This document shows, in pieces, positions 1 to 9,362 of a DNA stretch of 64,000 nt. The stretch's first letter is position 1. Every line of letters begins with the position of its first letter. Origin of the DNA: Providencia rettgeri (GTDB lineage: Bacteria; Pseudomonadota; Gammaproteobacteria; Enterobacterales; Enterobacteriaceae). The stretch is taken from positions 2,882,501-2,946,500 of the forward strand of contig UGTZ01000001.1 in assembly GCA_900455085.1 (NCBI GenBank), given 5' to 3'. The position numbers and the translations under genes are program-made. The notes beneath the pieces are model-generated. The model saw only the letters and a list, made by a program, of their open reading frames with translations, had not been told where the DNA came from and did not search any database.

Positions 1-23
1 GGTAAAAATAGCGAGGTGGCAAA

Positions 24-1628
24 ATGAAATATTTTAAAGTGACATTTGTTTCTCAGCGTTCTCTGCATCCGGCTGGGCACTTGGTTTTTGAAACCTTTAT
101 TGCTGCCGAAACCAAAAAAGAAGCCAAGGTATTTGCACTGGATTGGCTGAAAGAAAACCATGCTGAGAATTGCATGTATTTCAAATCACCTCGCTTGGAA
201 GATAGTGACGAGCAGCAGTATTTAGCATCAATAGCACCTGATGCAGATTCAATAAATAAAATATCTGAAATTGATGTTTATTGCGCTTTATTAGTCATTT
301 TTGGCATTCAAGACGAATATGACGATGACGAAATTAACGACGCCAATGATCTATTGAACACCCCAGACGACGAGCCTGAGATATACGAAAAGTATTTAGA
401 GCTGCGCCATGACCTAGATGATGTCCTAGCGGTTAATCAGCCTAATTTAAGTATGGAGGCTATCAAAAAACTTGCGGTAGAAACGTTTGAATTGGGAAAG
501 TCTTCCACAGAGCCTGTGAATATCCCTGTGAAAAATGAGGGTATTTGTTTGGATGCTGCCGATGAACACGAGACTTCTGTTAGATTGGTCAATAATTCAC
601 CTTTAAATGATGACCGGGCACCAGAATTTGAGCATGTGGGGGCGGTTAATGATGCTGAACCATTAGCCAAAGTGAATACTGATTTGTTGGGGGCGTTTCC
701 GCCAGTAAACGGGAAGATACTAAACGGCAAGGGCATGGAGATAACCATGTTAAATGACTGCCTGACAACGCTAAAGCCCAATGAAAGTCTAATTGTTAGA
801 TGGTTAGAAAACGAAACATACCACGCTGCAGATGGTTATTCGAGCACTCAAATTCGCCTAGTTCATAACGACGGTTTGAGCGCATTGGATTGGTATAAAA
901 ATGCACCACGAAAAGAACAGAAGGAGGGCATACTTTCTTTTGGTACAGCGGTTCACGCTGCGATTTTAGAGCCTGACAACTTTGCTAAAGAGTATGTTTG
1001 TGCACCAGAAGTAGACCTCAGAACCAAAGAAGGCAAGCAGGAATTAGCCGACTTTGAAGAGAAAGTAAAAGCTGACGGATTAATGGTCCTCAAAAAAGAT
1101 GATTTCGAGATGGTAGAGCTAATGCGAGACTCAACACTAGCTTATCCCTTGATTGCTGATTTACTGCAAACGGGCGAACCAGAACTATCAATTTTCTATC
1201 GAACCGAAGGCGGTTTGTTACTAAAAATCAGACCTGATTGGTTAGGGCTGTTTGCTGGAGTACCTTTTATCCTTGATGTAAAAACCACTGATGATGTTTT
1301 AGATTTTGGAAAATCGGTTGATAAGTTTGGTTATCACATGCAAGCAGCTTTCTACCGGATCATTGCGAGTTACGTTTTTGGTTTGGATATTGATTTCGCC
1401 TTTTGCGCAATAAGTAAGCGGTTGGAATGCGGTCGCTATCCTGTTCGCCTTGGTTTGTTGGATGACGAAGATGCCCACGAGGGTGTACTGCAGGTACAGC
1501 AAGTTATCGAAACATTAGAAACTGGTGATAACAGTATTCCATTTACTATTTTTTCACGCCCTTGGTGGGCGAAACAACGTGATAGAAAAAGCAGAGAAGC
1601 ATTAGATTCATTCGGGGGTGCGCTATGA
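24..1628 (+). CDS. recE: RecE-like exodeoxyribonuclease VIII (phage recombination)
   Basis: 534 aa. Processive 5'-3' dsDNA exonuclease that would produce 3' single strands for the RecT partner. The C-terminal ~270 residues carry the RecE/PD-(D/E)XK nuclease pattern: GTAVHAAILEP, an RPDWL aspartate, an ILDVKTT (DxK) core and a YHMQAAFY motif. The N-terminal half is acidic and not recognised, as in other RecE-type proteins with dispensable N-termini. It overlaps recT by 4 bases (ATGA-type), so the two are translationally coupled. The start at 24 follows a GAGGTGG-like ribosome site. Family assignment is firm; which prophage it belongs to is uncertain. Confidence 0.85.
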   Translation: MKYFKVTFVSQRSLHPAGHLVFETFIAAETKKEAKVFALDWLKENHAENCMYFKSPRLEDSDEQQYLASIAPDADSINKISEIDVYCALLVIFGIQDEYDDDEINDANDLLNTPDDEPEIYEKYLELRHDLDDVLAVNQPNLSMEAIKKLAVETFELGKSSTEPVNIPVKNEGICLDAADEHETSVRLVNNSPLNDDRAPEFEHVGAVNDAEPLAKVNTDLLGAFPPVNGKILNGKGMEITMLNDCLTTLKPNESLIVRWLENETYHAADGYSSTQIRLVHNDGLSALDWYKNAPRKEQKEGILSFGTAVHAAILEPDNFAKEYVCAPEVDLRTKEGKQELADFEEKVKADGLMVLKKDDFEMVELMRDSTLAYPLIADLLQTGEPELSIFYRTEGGLLLKIRPDWLGLFAGVPFILDVKTTDDVLDFGKSVDKFGYHMQAAFYRIIASYVFGLDIDFAFCAISKRLECGRYPVRLGLLDDEDAHEGVLQVQQVIETLETGDNSIPFTIFSRPWWAKQRDRKSREALDSFGGAL

Positions 1629-2815
1629 GTAACGAATTGCAAGTTATGAGCAATGTTTATAACAACTTACAAACGGTGCTCATTGAGCAGGGGATAGAAT
1701 CCCTGCTACCGGCACAGGTAACAACCGAACAATTTATTCGTACTGCAGCAACGGCCATGATAGAAAACCCCGATTTACAAGCTGCAGATAAAAAATCTCT
1801 TGTTTTGGCTCTAACACGCTGCGCTAAAGATGGTTTAATGCCTGATGGTAGAGAAGCTGCATTGGTTGTTCGTAATACCAAAGTTGATGGTTCATACATC
1901 AAAAAAGCTGTCTACATGCCAATGGTTGACGGAGTGATGAAACGCGCCCGTCAATCAGGGCAGGTTGCAAATATTGTTAGCAAGGTTGTGTATGCTTCGG
2001 ATGAGTTTGAATATGTGATTGATGAATTTGGGGAGCACCTCAAACATAAGCCGGCATTTGTTGATAACGACGAGATAGTAAAAGTTTACTCTTTCGCTCG
2101 CTTAACTAGCGGTGAAATGGTTATTGAGGTGATGTCTCGAAATGAGATTGAACGGGTGAGAGATATAGCGACTTCGGGGAAGATAAACAGCGTGTGGGAT
2201 AAGTGGTTTGATAGAATGGCCTTGAAAACAGTTATTCATCGTCTCGCTAGAAGGCTTCCATGCGCCTCTGAGCTGTTTTCTCTATTTGAGGTAACTCAAG
2301 ATGCCAGTAGCCAACTAAAAACCGTCACAGAGCCGCAGATTGAGAAAAAGCGGCTATCTTTGCGAGAGGCCTTGACCCAAAGAGCCAGCAAATTAAAGGG
2401 GGTTGAAATCGTGGTTTCTGCCCCCGAGCCTGAAATCGCCTCAATTGAGGTCGAAAAAAAGGAAGCAGAACAACAGACACCGCAATTGGAATCACTACTG
2501 AATGCGCTTGACGATGCCACAGAACAAGAAAATTTGAATGAAATTGTTCAATATTGCACAGAAGTTTCTGTAGACTTGTCGGAATACGAAAAGCAGATAT
2601 TGAGAAATAAGATCAAATCCGCTAAAAACCGGCTACAGTCAAAATCTAAAATAGAGCCTATAAAAATTGTGAGATATGCTAATTCCACAAAAAATAGCTG
2701 GCGTTTTCCCGATGGTTCAGTGGCCTACGATTTTCTTAGCGCAGACAGGAAAGCTAAAGAACTAGGCATGCAACTTGAGAGTGGTAGTCAATATCGGTTT
2801 AGCAATAGTCATTAG
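1625..2815 (+). CDS. recT: RecT single-strand annealing protein
   Basis: 396 aa. Phage ssDNA annealing protein working with the overlapping RecE. The first ~230 residues follow the RecT pattern (early TRCAKDGLMPDGREAALV block, then YMPMVDGVMKRAR and WDKWFDRMALKTVIHRLARRLP). The C-terminal ~160 residues are a charged extension outside the RecT core, making it longer than E. coli Rac RecT (~270 aa). Stop is followed by a short GC hairpin. Confident family call. Confidence 0.88.
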   Translation: MSNELQVMSNVYNNLQTVLIEQGIESLLPAQVTTEQFIRTAATAMIENPDLQAADKKSLVLALTRCAKDGLMPDGREAALVVRNTKVDGSYIKKAVYMPMVDGVMKRARQSGQVANIVSKVVYASDEFEYVIDEFGEHLKHKPAFVDNDEIVKVYSFARLTSGEMVIEVMSRNEIERVRDIATSGKINSVWDKWFDRMALKTVIHRLARRLPCASELFSLFEVTQDASSQLKTVTEPQIEKKRLSLREALTQRASKLKGVEIVVSAPEPEIASIEVEKKEAEQQTPQLESLLNALDDATEQENLNEIVQYCTEVSVDLSEYEKQILRNKIKSAKNRLQSKSKIEPIKIVRYANSTKNSWRFPDGSVAYDFLSADRKAKELGMQLESGSQYRFSNSH

Positions 2816-2820
2816 TGTGC

Positions 2821-2839
2821 TAGCCCCTTGTCGGGGCTA
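2821..2839 (+). terminator. GC hairpin after recT
   Basis: TAGCCCC-TTGTC-GGGGCTA starts 6 bases after the recT stop. No T-run follows, so it may be a weak or Rho-assisted terminator, or only an mRNA end stabiliser. Confidence 0.35.
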
Positions 2840-2886
2840 TAATCCAACAAACATAGAAATTTAAATCGCCCCTATAAGGTATATAA

Positions 2887-3908
2887 ATGAATTATTTTGA
2901 TGATGCAGTAAAGGATTGCATATGTTTATCAGGTAATGACACAGATGAGTCAAAACAAGGAAAAGAATTTAATATTGCATATGGCGCAGATAAAAATTTC
3001 TTGTTTGGTACTGGAGTATCTATTGTTTCTGTTCTACTTCAGAACAAAGACATGAATTTCCATTTTCATGTCTTTACTGATTTTTTAAGCAAAAAAGACA
3101 TTGATTTATTTAGAGGCGTTAGTAAAAGCTATAATACTAATTTAACTCTATATACATTAAATACAAATAGTCTAAAAGAGCTACCAACAAACAATGCATG
3201 GTCTCATGCTATGTATTTCAGACTCATTATAGCCGACTATTTTTATGAGAAATGTGACAAGGTTTTGTACTTGGACTCTGATATAGTTTGCACTGGAAGT
3301 GTTCAACATCTCTTAACAATAGATTTATCCTCTATACCTGTCGCTGCCGTTTTGGATTTCAATGAAGAATATTCGATAAAAATGGCCAACCGATTTAAAA
3401 CTGAAGGGATTAAAAAAGGATATTTTAATTCAGGTGTAATGCTAATAAACCCCAATGAGTGGGGGTTATAGACAGCTAACTAAAAAAACAATATCAGTGT
3501 TTACTGATGAAAAATTACAATCAGTTATCAAATATTATGACCAAGATGCAATTAACATTGCTGTTGATGGTGATTGGTTAAAATTAGATACATTTTTTTA
3601 ATTATAGAATAAATTTAAATATGATATATATAAAAACAGAAGACCAGAGATTTTCTACCGCTGTTTTCTTGCATTTCATTGCCTCAACCAAACCTTGGCA
3701 TAATTGGTCTAGTATTATCATGAAGTCACTTGTTTCCTGAATGGCCAAAGAAAAATCTCCGTGGAAATACGTAGAATTAATGACACCACAAAACATTACA
3801 CACCACAAATATGCGTCTAAGCACCTTAGATACAATAGAAGATACTTATCATCATTTTATCATTATGTTATCTACTCGTATTTAAAATTAAAAGAAAATA
3901 AAATATAA
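2887..3908 (+). pseudogene. GT8 family LPS glycosyltransferase (WaaO/WaaJ-like), broken
   Basis: Retaining GT8 transferase of the type that adds a sugar to LPS core. Visible blocks: FNIAYGADKNF near residue 28, the DxD metal site in KVLYLDSDIVC, and YFNSGVMLINPNEW. The frame then breaks at a G5 run (3461-3465). Coding resumes one frame over (RQLTKKTISVF...DQDAINI), breaks again at a T7 run (3593-3599), resumes with a family-typical FLHFIASTKPWHNW, and meets an in-frame TGA near 3750 before ending at 3908. The gene is much more AT-rich than its neighbours, typical of transferred LPS genes. Next to the tail-fibre genes it fits a phage-borne serotype-conversion gene. The homopolymer breaks could be sequencing errors; the in-frame TGA argues for real decay. 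Confidence 0.7.
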
Positions 3909-3912
3909 CAAT

Positions 3913-3949
3913 GTTTGGCTTTCTCAATAAAAAAAACAGAAAGCCAAAC
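3913..3949. terminator. Perfect 12-bp inverted repeat, probable bidirectional terminator
   Basis: GTTTGGCTTTCT (3913-3924) and its exact complement (3938-3949) lie between the convergent glycosyltransferase and tail-fibre assembly genes. The loop holds A8 (T8 on the other strand). Confidence 0.6.
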
Positions 3950-3975
3950 CAAATGCTTTATCCCAGCATTTAATG

Positions 3976-4502
3976 TTAAGGCTTTTCAGGCCAATTGATA
4001 TCTGGCGCGAGTGATGTATCAACGCGATTTAACAGTACGCGGTATTTTTTCCATGCCATTAATTGTGCTTTCTCTTCATCAGTTGCCATACCAAGGTCAA
4101 CTGCATCTTGCAAAGTCGCAATGATACTATTCGCTTCAGAAAGTAAAGTTTGCTTTTTCGAGTTTGCAATTGCAACCTCTTCTTCATATGTGTGGATCAC
4201 AGGTTTTATTTCGTTATCAATGAATTTATACCCTGTTGTATTTGTAAAAAATCATCAGGGATTTTTTCTTGCGGTATTTCAGCCGCAGATAAATTTGTCG
4301 GAGTTAACGAACTTACATCAAAGCTATAAGAAACAACTCGATTTTCATCATTAAAGAGTATTTTTAACGTATCCTCTTTAAAGTTTTTTTGTAGTGCATA
4401 CCAATCATTCCCTTCTTCATCTTCAAGTACCAAAACGAAATCAGGGTATTTATTTAAAATATCTATGTTTCTACTGGTAGTAAAATTTCTATAAATTAGC
4501 AT
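3976..4502 (-). CDS. Tail fibre assembly protein (frame broken as sequenced)
   Basis: Caudovirales tail-fibre assembly chaperone. The first part (4502 to ~4240) and second part (to 3976) are in different frames. The C-terminal piece has the diagnostic ending LMAWKKYRVLLNRVDTSLAP...WPEKP. Adding one G to the GGG run complementary to 4231-4233 joins them, giving a GYKFIDNEIKPV junction and a normal ~175 aa length. It is the last gene of the leftward late operon, directly after the tail fibre whose folding it would assist. Confidence 0.75.
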
Positions 4503-4516
4503 ACATCCCTCCTTGA

Positions 4517-5461
4517 TTAAACACTCGCTGCGTTAACCCAAGCACCATTTAAGTAGTACTGAACAGTGCGCTTCCGATAACCGCCAAAATTGACCGCAGA
4601 ATTTGACCCAGTATCCCAAAACGTTAAGCCCACCAATACTTCACCGCTCGATAATGTGAAATTAATGTTTCTAGTAACACTCACGCTGGCTCCCAATCGA
4701 ACAGAAGTGACACCGGCCGATTGTAATTTACTGTCAACTTCTGCTTTTGTGTAAGCCCCCACATCTCCCGCGTTCAATGATATATCTGCACTCAACGCTT
4801 TATTGTTCACTTTTCGAGTGCTAGGAACGCGACTATTCGCATTATTATTAGCGTTAGTTGCCGCCGTATTAGCATTGTTCGCTGTATTTTGTGCATCAGT
4901 ACCCGCCTTTTTCGCATCGGCGACTTTAGTATCTGTTTCTGCTTTTGTATATGCGCCAACATCACCGGCGGCAAGGTTGATATCTTCCGTCAATGGCTTA
5001 TTGTTTACCTTTCGTGTACTGGGTACTCGTCCATTGGCATTATTATTGGCATCAGTTCCTGCTTTTTTTGCATCGGCGATTTTAGTGTCAGACTCTGATT
5101 TGGTATAGTAGTTACCTAATCCTAAATACACCCCTAACGTTGACCACGCAGCTTGCGATTTATCAGGCTGCTCACCTTTGTTTTCTTTAATCGAAACGTA
5201 GACTACACTGTTAAACTGAACAATCGCCGTTTTTGGGTAAGACAGTGTTGTATCCCACTCTGCAACGCCGCGCTGAGTGAGATACATCAGCCATTCATCG
5301 ACGCGCTTACCAATCGCATTAAACCATTCTAGTGGCGGCTTACCGGCGGTACGGTCTAAAGTAATGCCCCAACCGCGTAAGATATCCGGAAAAGTTTCAA
5401 CTTCCCCTGTTTTCGCGTCTTGAGCAAAGATTTTTAAATCGGGCTTATTAATGACTGACAT
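4517..5461 (-). CDS. Tail fibre protein
   Basis: 314 aa from the ATG at 5461 (MSVINKPDLKIFAQ), chosen because longer starts lie inside the upstream gene. The N-terminus resembles baseplate-attachment regions of short tail fibres (DILRGWGITLD, KPPLEWFNAIGKRVDEWL). The middle is a repetitive shaft rich in Asn/Ala with two copies of a VPSTRKVNNK...GDVGAYTKAE unit. The C-terminus (TFWDTGSNSAVNFGGYRKRTVQYYLNG) would be the receptor-binding tip. It overlaps the preceding DUF2612 gene by 14 bases. Confidence 0.8.
   Translation of the reverse strand: MSVINKPDLKIFAQDAKTGEVETFPDILRGWGITLDRTAGKPPLEWFNAIGKRVDEWLMYLTQRGVAEWDTTLSYPKTAIVQFNSVVYVSIKENKGEQPDKSQAAWSTLGVYLGLGNYYTKSESDTKIADAKKAGTDANNNANGRVPSTRKVNNKPLTEDINLAAGDVGAYTKAETDTKVADAKKAGTDAQNTANNANTAATNANNNANSRVPSTRKVNNKALSADISLNAGDVGAYTKAEVDSKLQSAGVTSVRLGASVSVTRNINFTLSSGEVLVGLTFWDTGSNSAVNFGGYRKRTVQYYLNGAWVNAASV
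4738..5040 (-). repeat. Shaft repeats in the tail fibre gene
   Basis: Two imperfect ~100-bp copies about 200 bp apart, each encoding VPSTRKVNNK, then LxxDIxLxAGDVGAYTKAE. They are linked by Asn/Ala-rich spacers (NTANNANTAATNANNNAN). Such units change fibre length by recombination. Boundaries approximate. Confidence 0.6.
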
Positions 5462-6104
5462 TGAGTAACCTCGTAAATTTTCCATCGTTAAAACCAAATG
5501 CGGACGTGTCGCTCGACCAGCCGAACGGACGTGCATCGGTAATAACGAGATATTGATAATTGACGCCAATCGGCCTCGATAAAATGTCGAGTTCTCTAAT
5601 GGCGTGGATACGAAAAGGGGTTAAATAATTGACAGGAATAACCACATTCATCGACATGTCGTAATTATCGATAACGAAGGCTTGCTCTCCCAATAAATGA
5701 CGTAATGAATAGGTGATATTGGCAATATCGGGTTGCTGGTAGTTTTTAATGATTTTTGCTTTGATGAAAAATCGATAATCATCATCCCCCAACACAGAAG
5801 AGTCCTTTAACGCATCACCGTAGCGGTAAAATACGCCAGCGTTAAAGCCTAGTGCCCCCTCTACACTGAAGAAACCGAAGTAATCTTTAGGGACAAGGGC
5901 TTGCATAACACGACTAATCCCAACATGCTTACCAATTAAATCAAGACCATAACCGGTAGACGTATCGATATTTAAAATTGTCGACAGCGAAATAACGGAA
6001 CTAAAGACTTGCTTGGTTTCAGATAGCAAAAGCCCGACGGTTTGTCGGGCTTTGGGTTTACTTCGATATTGCCAAATTAAAAATTCGTCTCGTGTTTTAC
6101 TCAA
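5448..6104 (-). CDS. DUF2612 baseplate/tail protein
   Basis: 218 aa. Found between baseplate J and the tail fibre in contractile phages, probably linking fibre to baseplate wedge (the gpI position in P2 and Mu). Recognisable: GYGLDLIGKHVGISR, DYFGFFSVEGALGFNAG, DDDYRFFIKAKIIKNY and a C-terminal FGWSSDTSAFGFNDG. Starts inside the end of the baseplate J gene (8-base overlap). Confidence 0.72.
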   Translation of the reverse strand: MSKTRDEFLIWQYRSKPKARQTVGLLLSETKQVFSSVISLSTILNIDTSTGYGLDLIGKHVGISRVMQALVPKDYFGFFSVEGALGFNAGVFYRYGDALKDSSVLGDDDYRFFIKAKIIKNYQQPDIANITYSLRHLLGEQAFVIDNYDMSMNVVIPVNYLTPFRIHAIRELDILSRPIGVNYQYLVITDARPFGWSSDTSAFGFNDGKFTRLLNVSH

Positions 6105-7220
6105 TCAGCACCTCCACATCTTCCGGTCTTATTTGTGCACACTGACGAATGCCAATAGAAACCGCATCACTACCATTCACTGTAATCGATTTGATGTAGA
6201 AGCCTTGAACGGTATTCACTTGACACGTTAATCGCATAGCATAGACAGATTCACCAATATCAAACTCAGTTGCCGCTAGTGCGGTTTTAATGCTGTCAGT
6301 ATCGATATCTTGAAAACCACCCACACGCTCAAGCAAAAGTTTGACGTTGATATTCACGAGCGTAGCGCGGTCAAAATAGACAGTACGCAGTGCGCCGATG
6401 TAATTTTGTGTATTACTGATGCTTCCAACCATCCCGCAGCCCCCTATCTTTTTTTGCAGTAGGGTTAAGCCAATATCATTATCGCTCCCCCCCATCACAA
6501 CCGCATTTAAAGAGTGAGGGGGAATGCCTTTAGCATCAGTCTGGTGCGTATAGTTTTCATACACCTTAGCTTGTTTTACATCGGGCAAATTCAATAACGC
6601 GCCTTCCAACCCCTGATAATCATCATGGTTGTTGATAGAATGCGAGCGCATAAACCGTAGCAGTAAATTTCCATCCGTTTCTTCAAAAACACCTTCTTTC
6701 GCCGCTTTTGTGGTTGTGATGGTCTCAACACCGAGCGTTACGGTGTCCATTGTTAACGATTGATGTGCGGATAAAGCAAACGCGCCAAGCTCTTGGCTGC
6801 GTAAATTCACTCTGGCTGAACCATTAACGCCTAACGTGACATCTTTTAAGGTGACCCACTTCGTCTTGTTGTCATCCGTAAATAAGCTGTCTTTACGCAC
6901 GATAACGCCTTGCTTACCGGTAACAATGACATCATCAAGGTAGCTGTAATCCGCACCACGACGCACAATACCAGCATACATTGCACGTTGCTCTAACCAT
7001 GCCCCATTGCTTTGTAAGGATCCAGCATTTGCGCGACCATCGCGATAGCCTGGTTAATGTTGTCTATTTCTTGTGAGAATAAACCGATCATTTGACCGTC
7101 AGGACTATCGGCATCAAGATTAATATCATCCCCATAAATGCGCTTAAATCCTTCCGTTAGGCGTTGATGAACATCCGTTAGGCTATCAATGACAATGCCC
7201 GTATCAGTAATTTGGAGCAT
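6097..7220 (-). CDS. Baseplate J-like protein (frame broken as sequenced)
   Basis: Baseplate wedge protein. The N-terminal piece (7220-6993: ITDTGIVIDSLTDVHQRL, LDADSPDGQMIGLFSQ, QMLDPYKAMG) is typical of gpJ-like proteins but stops at once. The rest (MYAGIVRRGADYSYLDDV...) continues one frame over. Adding one G to the G4 run complementary to 7002-7005 restores an AMGAWLEQRAMYAG junction and a ~374 aa protein. It sits between the gp25-like and DUF2612 genes, as expected. Confidence 0.78.
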
Positions 7221-7566
7221 GTGTATTTACCTCATTTTCATGGCCATAAATATCAATGTAAGTCACGGTAATGGTCATTGCGCGAGTATCCGCATTCAAC
7301 GTGATGTCAAACGCCGTCATTTTCTCCACACCTTGCGTGTTCAATACCGTACTTTTAATTTCTGATTCCATCGCGATCATGTTGGGATTTTTACGTAAGT
7401 AGTCGAACCAGCGTACACCATGTTCAGAATTGAGAAACCAATCGTTACGTAAGGATAGCAATCGCGTGAGGACCGATTGACTAATCGCTTCAGATTGTGT
7501 GGCATAATCCGCACGACCGCTGCCAAACGTCCAGTCGTGGTTATCATCTAATCGTCTGACTTTCAT
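7204..7566 (-). CDS. gp25-like baseplate wedge / sheath initiator
   Basis: 120 aa. Size, position (between spike and baseplate J) and sequence (DWTFGSGRADYATQSEAI, then LRNDWFLNSEHGVRWFDYL) fit the T4 gp25/P2 gpW-type sheath initiator of contractile tails. Overlaps both neighbours by a few bases. Confidence 0.65.
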   Translation of the reverse strand: MKVRRLDDNHDWTFGSGRADYATQSEAISQSVLTRLLSLRNDWFLNSEHGVRWFDYLRKNPNMIAMESEIKSTVLNTQGVEKMTAFDITLNADTRAMTITVTYIDIYGHENEVNTHAPNY

Positions 7567-8228
7567 TTATTTGGCTTTCCTGTATTTCCGCCGTGACTAT
7601 CAGGATGATCATGATTTTCAACATCAACACCACCAAAAACGCCTTTTGCTGCTGATATTTTACCGGTTGAGTTTGCTTCACCTTCAACTTGGCTCCAGTT
7701 CCCTTTTTGCGTATGTTGGCCTGTTTGTTCACTGTTGCCTTCATGCTCAATATGGCCTTTGATTTTAATTTTCCCTTTCTGCAGACGAATAAAGGTCGAA
7801 CCATCATCGGTTTGCATTGAGAGCGCATCGGTCGAATAGTCAGGGATTTTATTGGGTTGGCTACTGCCTTGTGGTAAAAAGAAGGCATCGGATAAATCGT
7901 GAAAACGCGCATCAAGCGGAAGCGATTGTTTGCCAGAGGCATACCAACCATCAATACACCGTTCGGCAAATATCGCTAGCCCCTCATCACCGGCTTGTAT
8001 TGGCACGGTAACACAAAAACCCCCACCACGATAAAACCCCACTGGAACGTCCACCAAAGGCGGCAAGGCAATAGATTGCCCGTCTTTAACCAGCTGAGTG
8101 ATCATTAATTCAATGGTGACACTGTGCCCGTTACATGACACCGCTTTTGCCGGCAGTGCCGTATGAATATCTTGGCGTTGATTTTCCGCTTGCTTGCCGA
8201 GTACATCAAGTAGCGTTGGCTCTGTCAT
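7563..8228 (-). CDS. Baseplate spike (Gp138-like membrane-puncturing) protein
   Basis: 221 aa. The N-terminal OB-like part (LPPLVDVPVGFYRGGGFCVTVP, GDEGLAIFAERCIDGW) and a tapering C-terminus ending VENHDHPDSHGGNTGKPNK match phage gpV/Gp138-type spikes. The HDH cluster near the tip may bind metal, as in gpV. A 4-base overlap with the upstream hub gene supports the start. Confidence 0.75.
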   Translation of the reverse strand: MTEPTLLDVLGKQAENQRQDIHTALPAKAVSCNGHSVTIELMITQLVKDGQSIALPPLVDVPVGFYRGGGFCVTVPIQAGDEGLAIFAERCIDGWYASGKQSLPLDARFHDLSDAFFLPQGSSQPNKIPDYSTDALSMQTDDGSTFIRLQKGKIKIKGHIEHEGNSEQTGQHTQKGNWSQVEGEANSTGKISAAKGVFGGVDVENHDHPDSHGGNTGKPNK

Positions 8229-9049
8229 TTTTCCACCTTCTTAAACTTTCCCCCGATACACGTCATTTGGCTGTACCACTGGTCACTCATAAAATCACCG
8301 AAGTGACTGAGTTCAGTAATTTTAAAATCCCCGTTGTACTCATTTATGATGGACTGAACGCGGACTAATCCACCAATACGCAAAGCCGGATTACACAAGC
8401 ACGTTAGCCGCAAACCATTATCGGATTTTTCAGGGCTACCAATTAACCCTGTTTCTTGTGAAAGCACGAAGCCTTCGTTATCCGCCAATACTTTATCGTG
8501 GGGTAAAACAGTGAGTTGTGAATCTTGGATAGACCACTGGGCACGGTTATTTTTGGCGATTTTATGCATCACCTCTCGCGCATCACCGAACAGCACTTTA
8601 CCCCGTGGTAATTGCCGGTCATACGGTAAATCGGTTACACCGCTATCAATACCCATTGCTTTGGCATTCTCTTTGAGAATGTCGCTATCGCGCTGACCGG
8701 CTGATAAGGTTTTATTAACTAACGTCGAGGTAAATGCCCGAAAACCATCACCGCAAATTAATTCGCTGATAAAGTCTTCACCATCACGATGTGTATTCGC
8801 TTCAATGATGTCGCCGGAATAAATCAACCTAAGTTCATCGTAACCCACTGAGAGTGCGGCGCGATTAAACACTTTACTGGTGAGTAAATTTCGATGAGAG
8901 TTATTGAGGTTATAAATTTGAATGACGGCAGGGTTGGGTTCTGGGGTTAATGTTTTTTTTACTTCAAATGTCACACGAAGGTTCGTAATTTCAAGGGATT
9001 CATGCGTATTCCCAATCACTAATTTAAGTTGTCTCCCGAATTGCCTCAT
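8225..9049 (-). CDS. Baseplate hub protein (gpD-like)
   Basis: 274 aa from the ATG at 9049 (MRQFGRQLKLVIG), which has an AAGGGGC ribosome site; a longer TTG start is less likely. Features of tail hub proteins: VTFEVKKTLTPEPNPAVIQIYNLN, a GDIIEANTHRDGEDFISELICGDG block and a C-terminal ITELSHFGDFMSDQWYSQM. Would form the trimeric hub carrying the spike. Confidence 0.65.
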   Translation of the reverse strand: MRQFGRQLKLVIGNTHESLEITNLRVTFEVKKTLTPEPNPAVIQIYNLNNSHRNLLTSKVFNRAALSVGYDELRLIYSGDIIEANTHRDGEDFISELICGDGFRAFTSTLVNKTLSAGQRDSDILKENAKAMGIDSGVTDLPYDRQLPRGKVLFGDAREVMHKIAKNNRAQWSIQDSQLTVLPHDKVLADNEGFVLSQETGLIGSPEKSDNGLRLTCLCNPALRIGGLVRVQSIINEYNGDFKITELSHFGDFMSDQWYSQMTCIGGKFKKVEK

Positions 9050-9362
9050 GCCAAAGCCCCTTATCAATCAGGTATAACTGGATCCGCTCGCCCAATTCAC
9101 GCCGGTATAACGCATTGATACCAAAGTGCGATTTATCCGCAAGCATCAAAATAAAGGGCAAGTTTTTTTCAAGCAGTGACGGCGCATTGACAGCTAACCC
9201 TTGCCGTTGTGTGATAAGGCGGTTTTTATCGATATCTGACAGATCAAACTGCCAACCGAGAGAAATCGGATTGTAGTAGAGCGTGAGCCGTAAATTCATA
9301 TCAAACAGTGAAAATAACTGCTCTTGAATAGGTTCACTTGATAGCGGAATTTCGTAAATCAT
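9024..9362 (-). CDS. Baseplate plug protein (DUF6983-like)
   Basis: 112 aa. Small baseplate protein beginning YEIPLSSEPIQEQLFSLFDM and containing LRLTLYYNPISLGWQFDL. Position between the Dit-like and hub genes fits the plug family of Mu-related contractile phages. Assignment by motif memory and synteny only. Confidence 0.55.
   Translation of the reverse strand: MIYEIPLSSEPIQEQLFSLFDMNLRLTLYYNPISLGWQFDLSDIDKNRLITQRQGLAVNAPSLLEKNLPFILMLADKSHFGINALYRRELGERIQLYLIDKGLWHEAIRETT

Noticed and set aside
8135..8368. Opposite-strand ORFs within the tail genes (e.g. this one, and 10187-10816)
   Set aside because: They are shadows of conserved phage genes, with no ribosome sites or family features.
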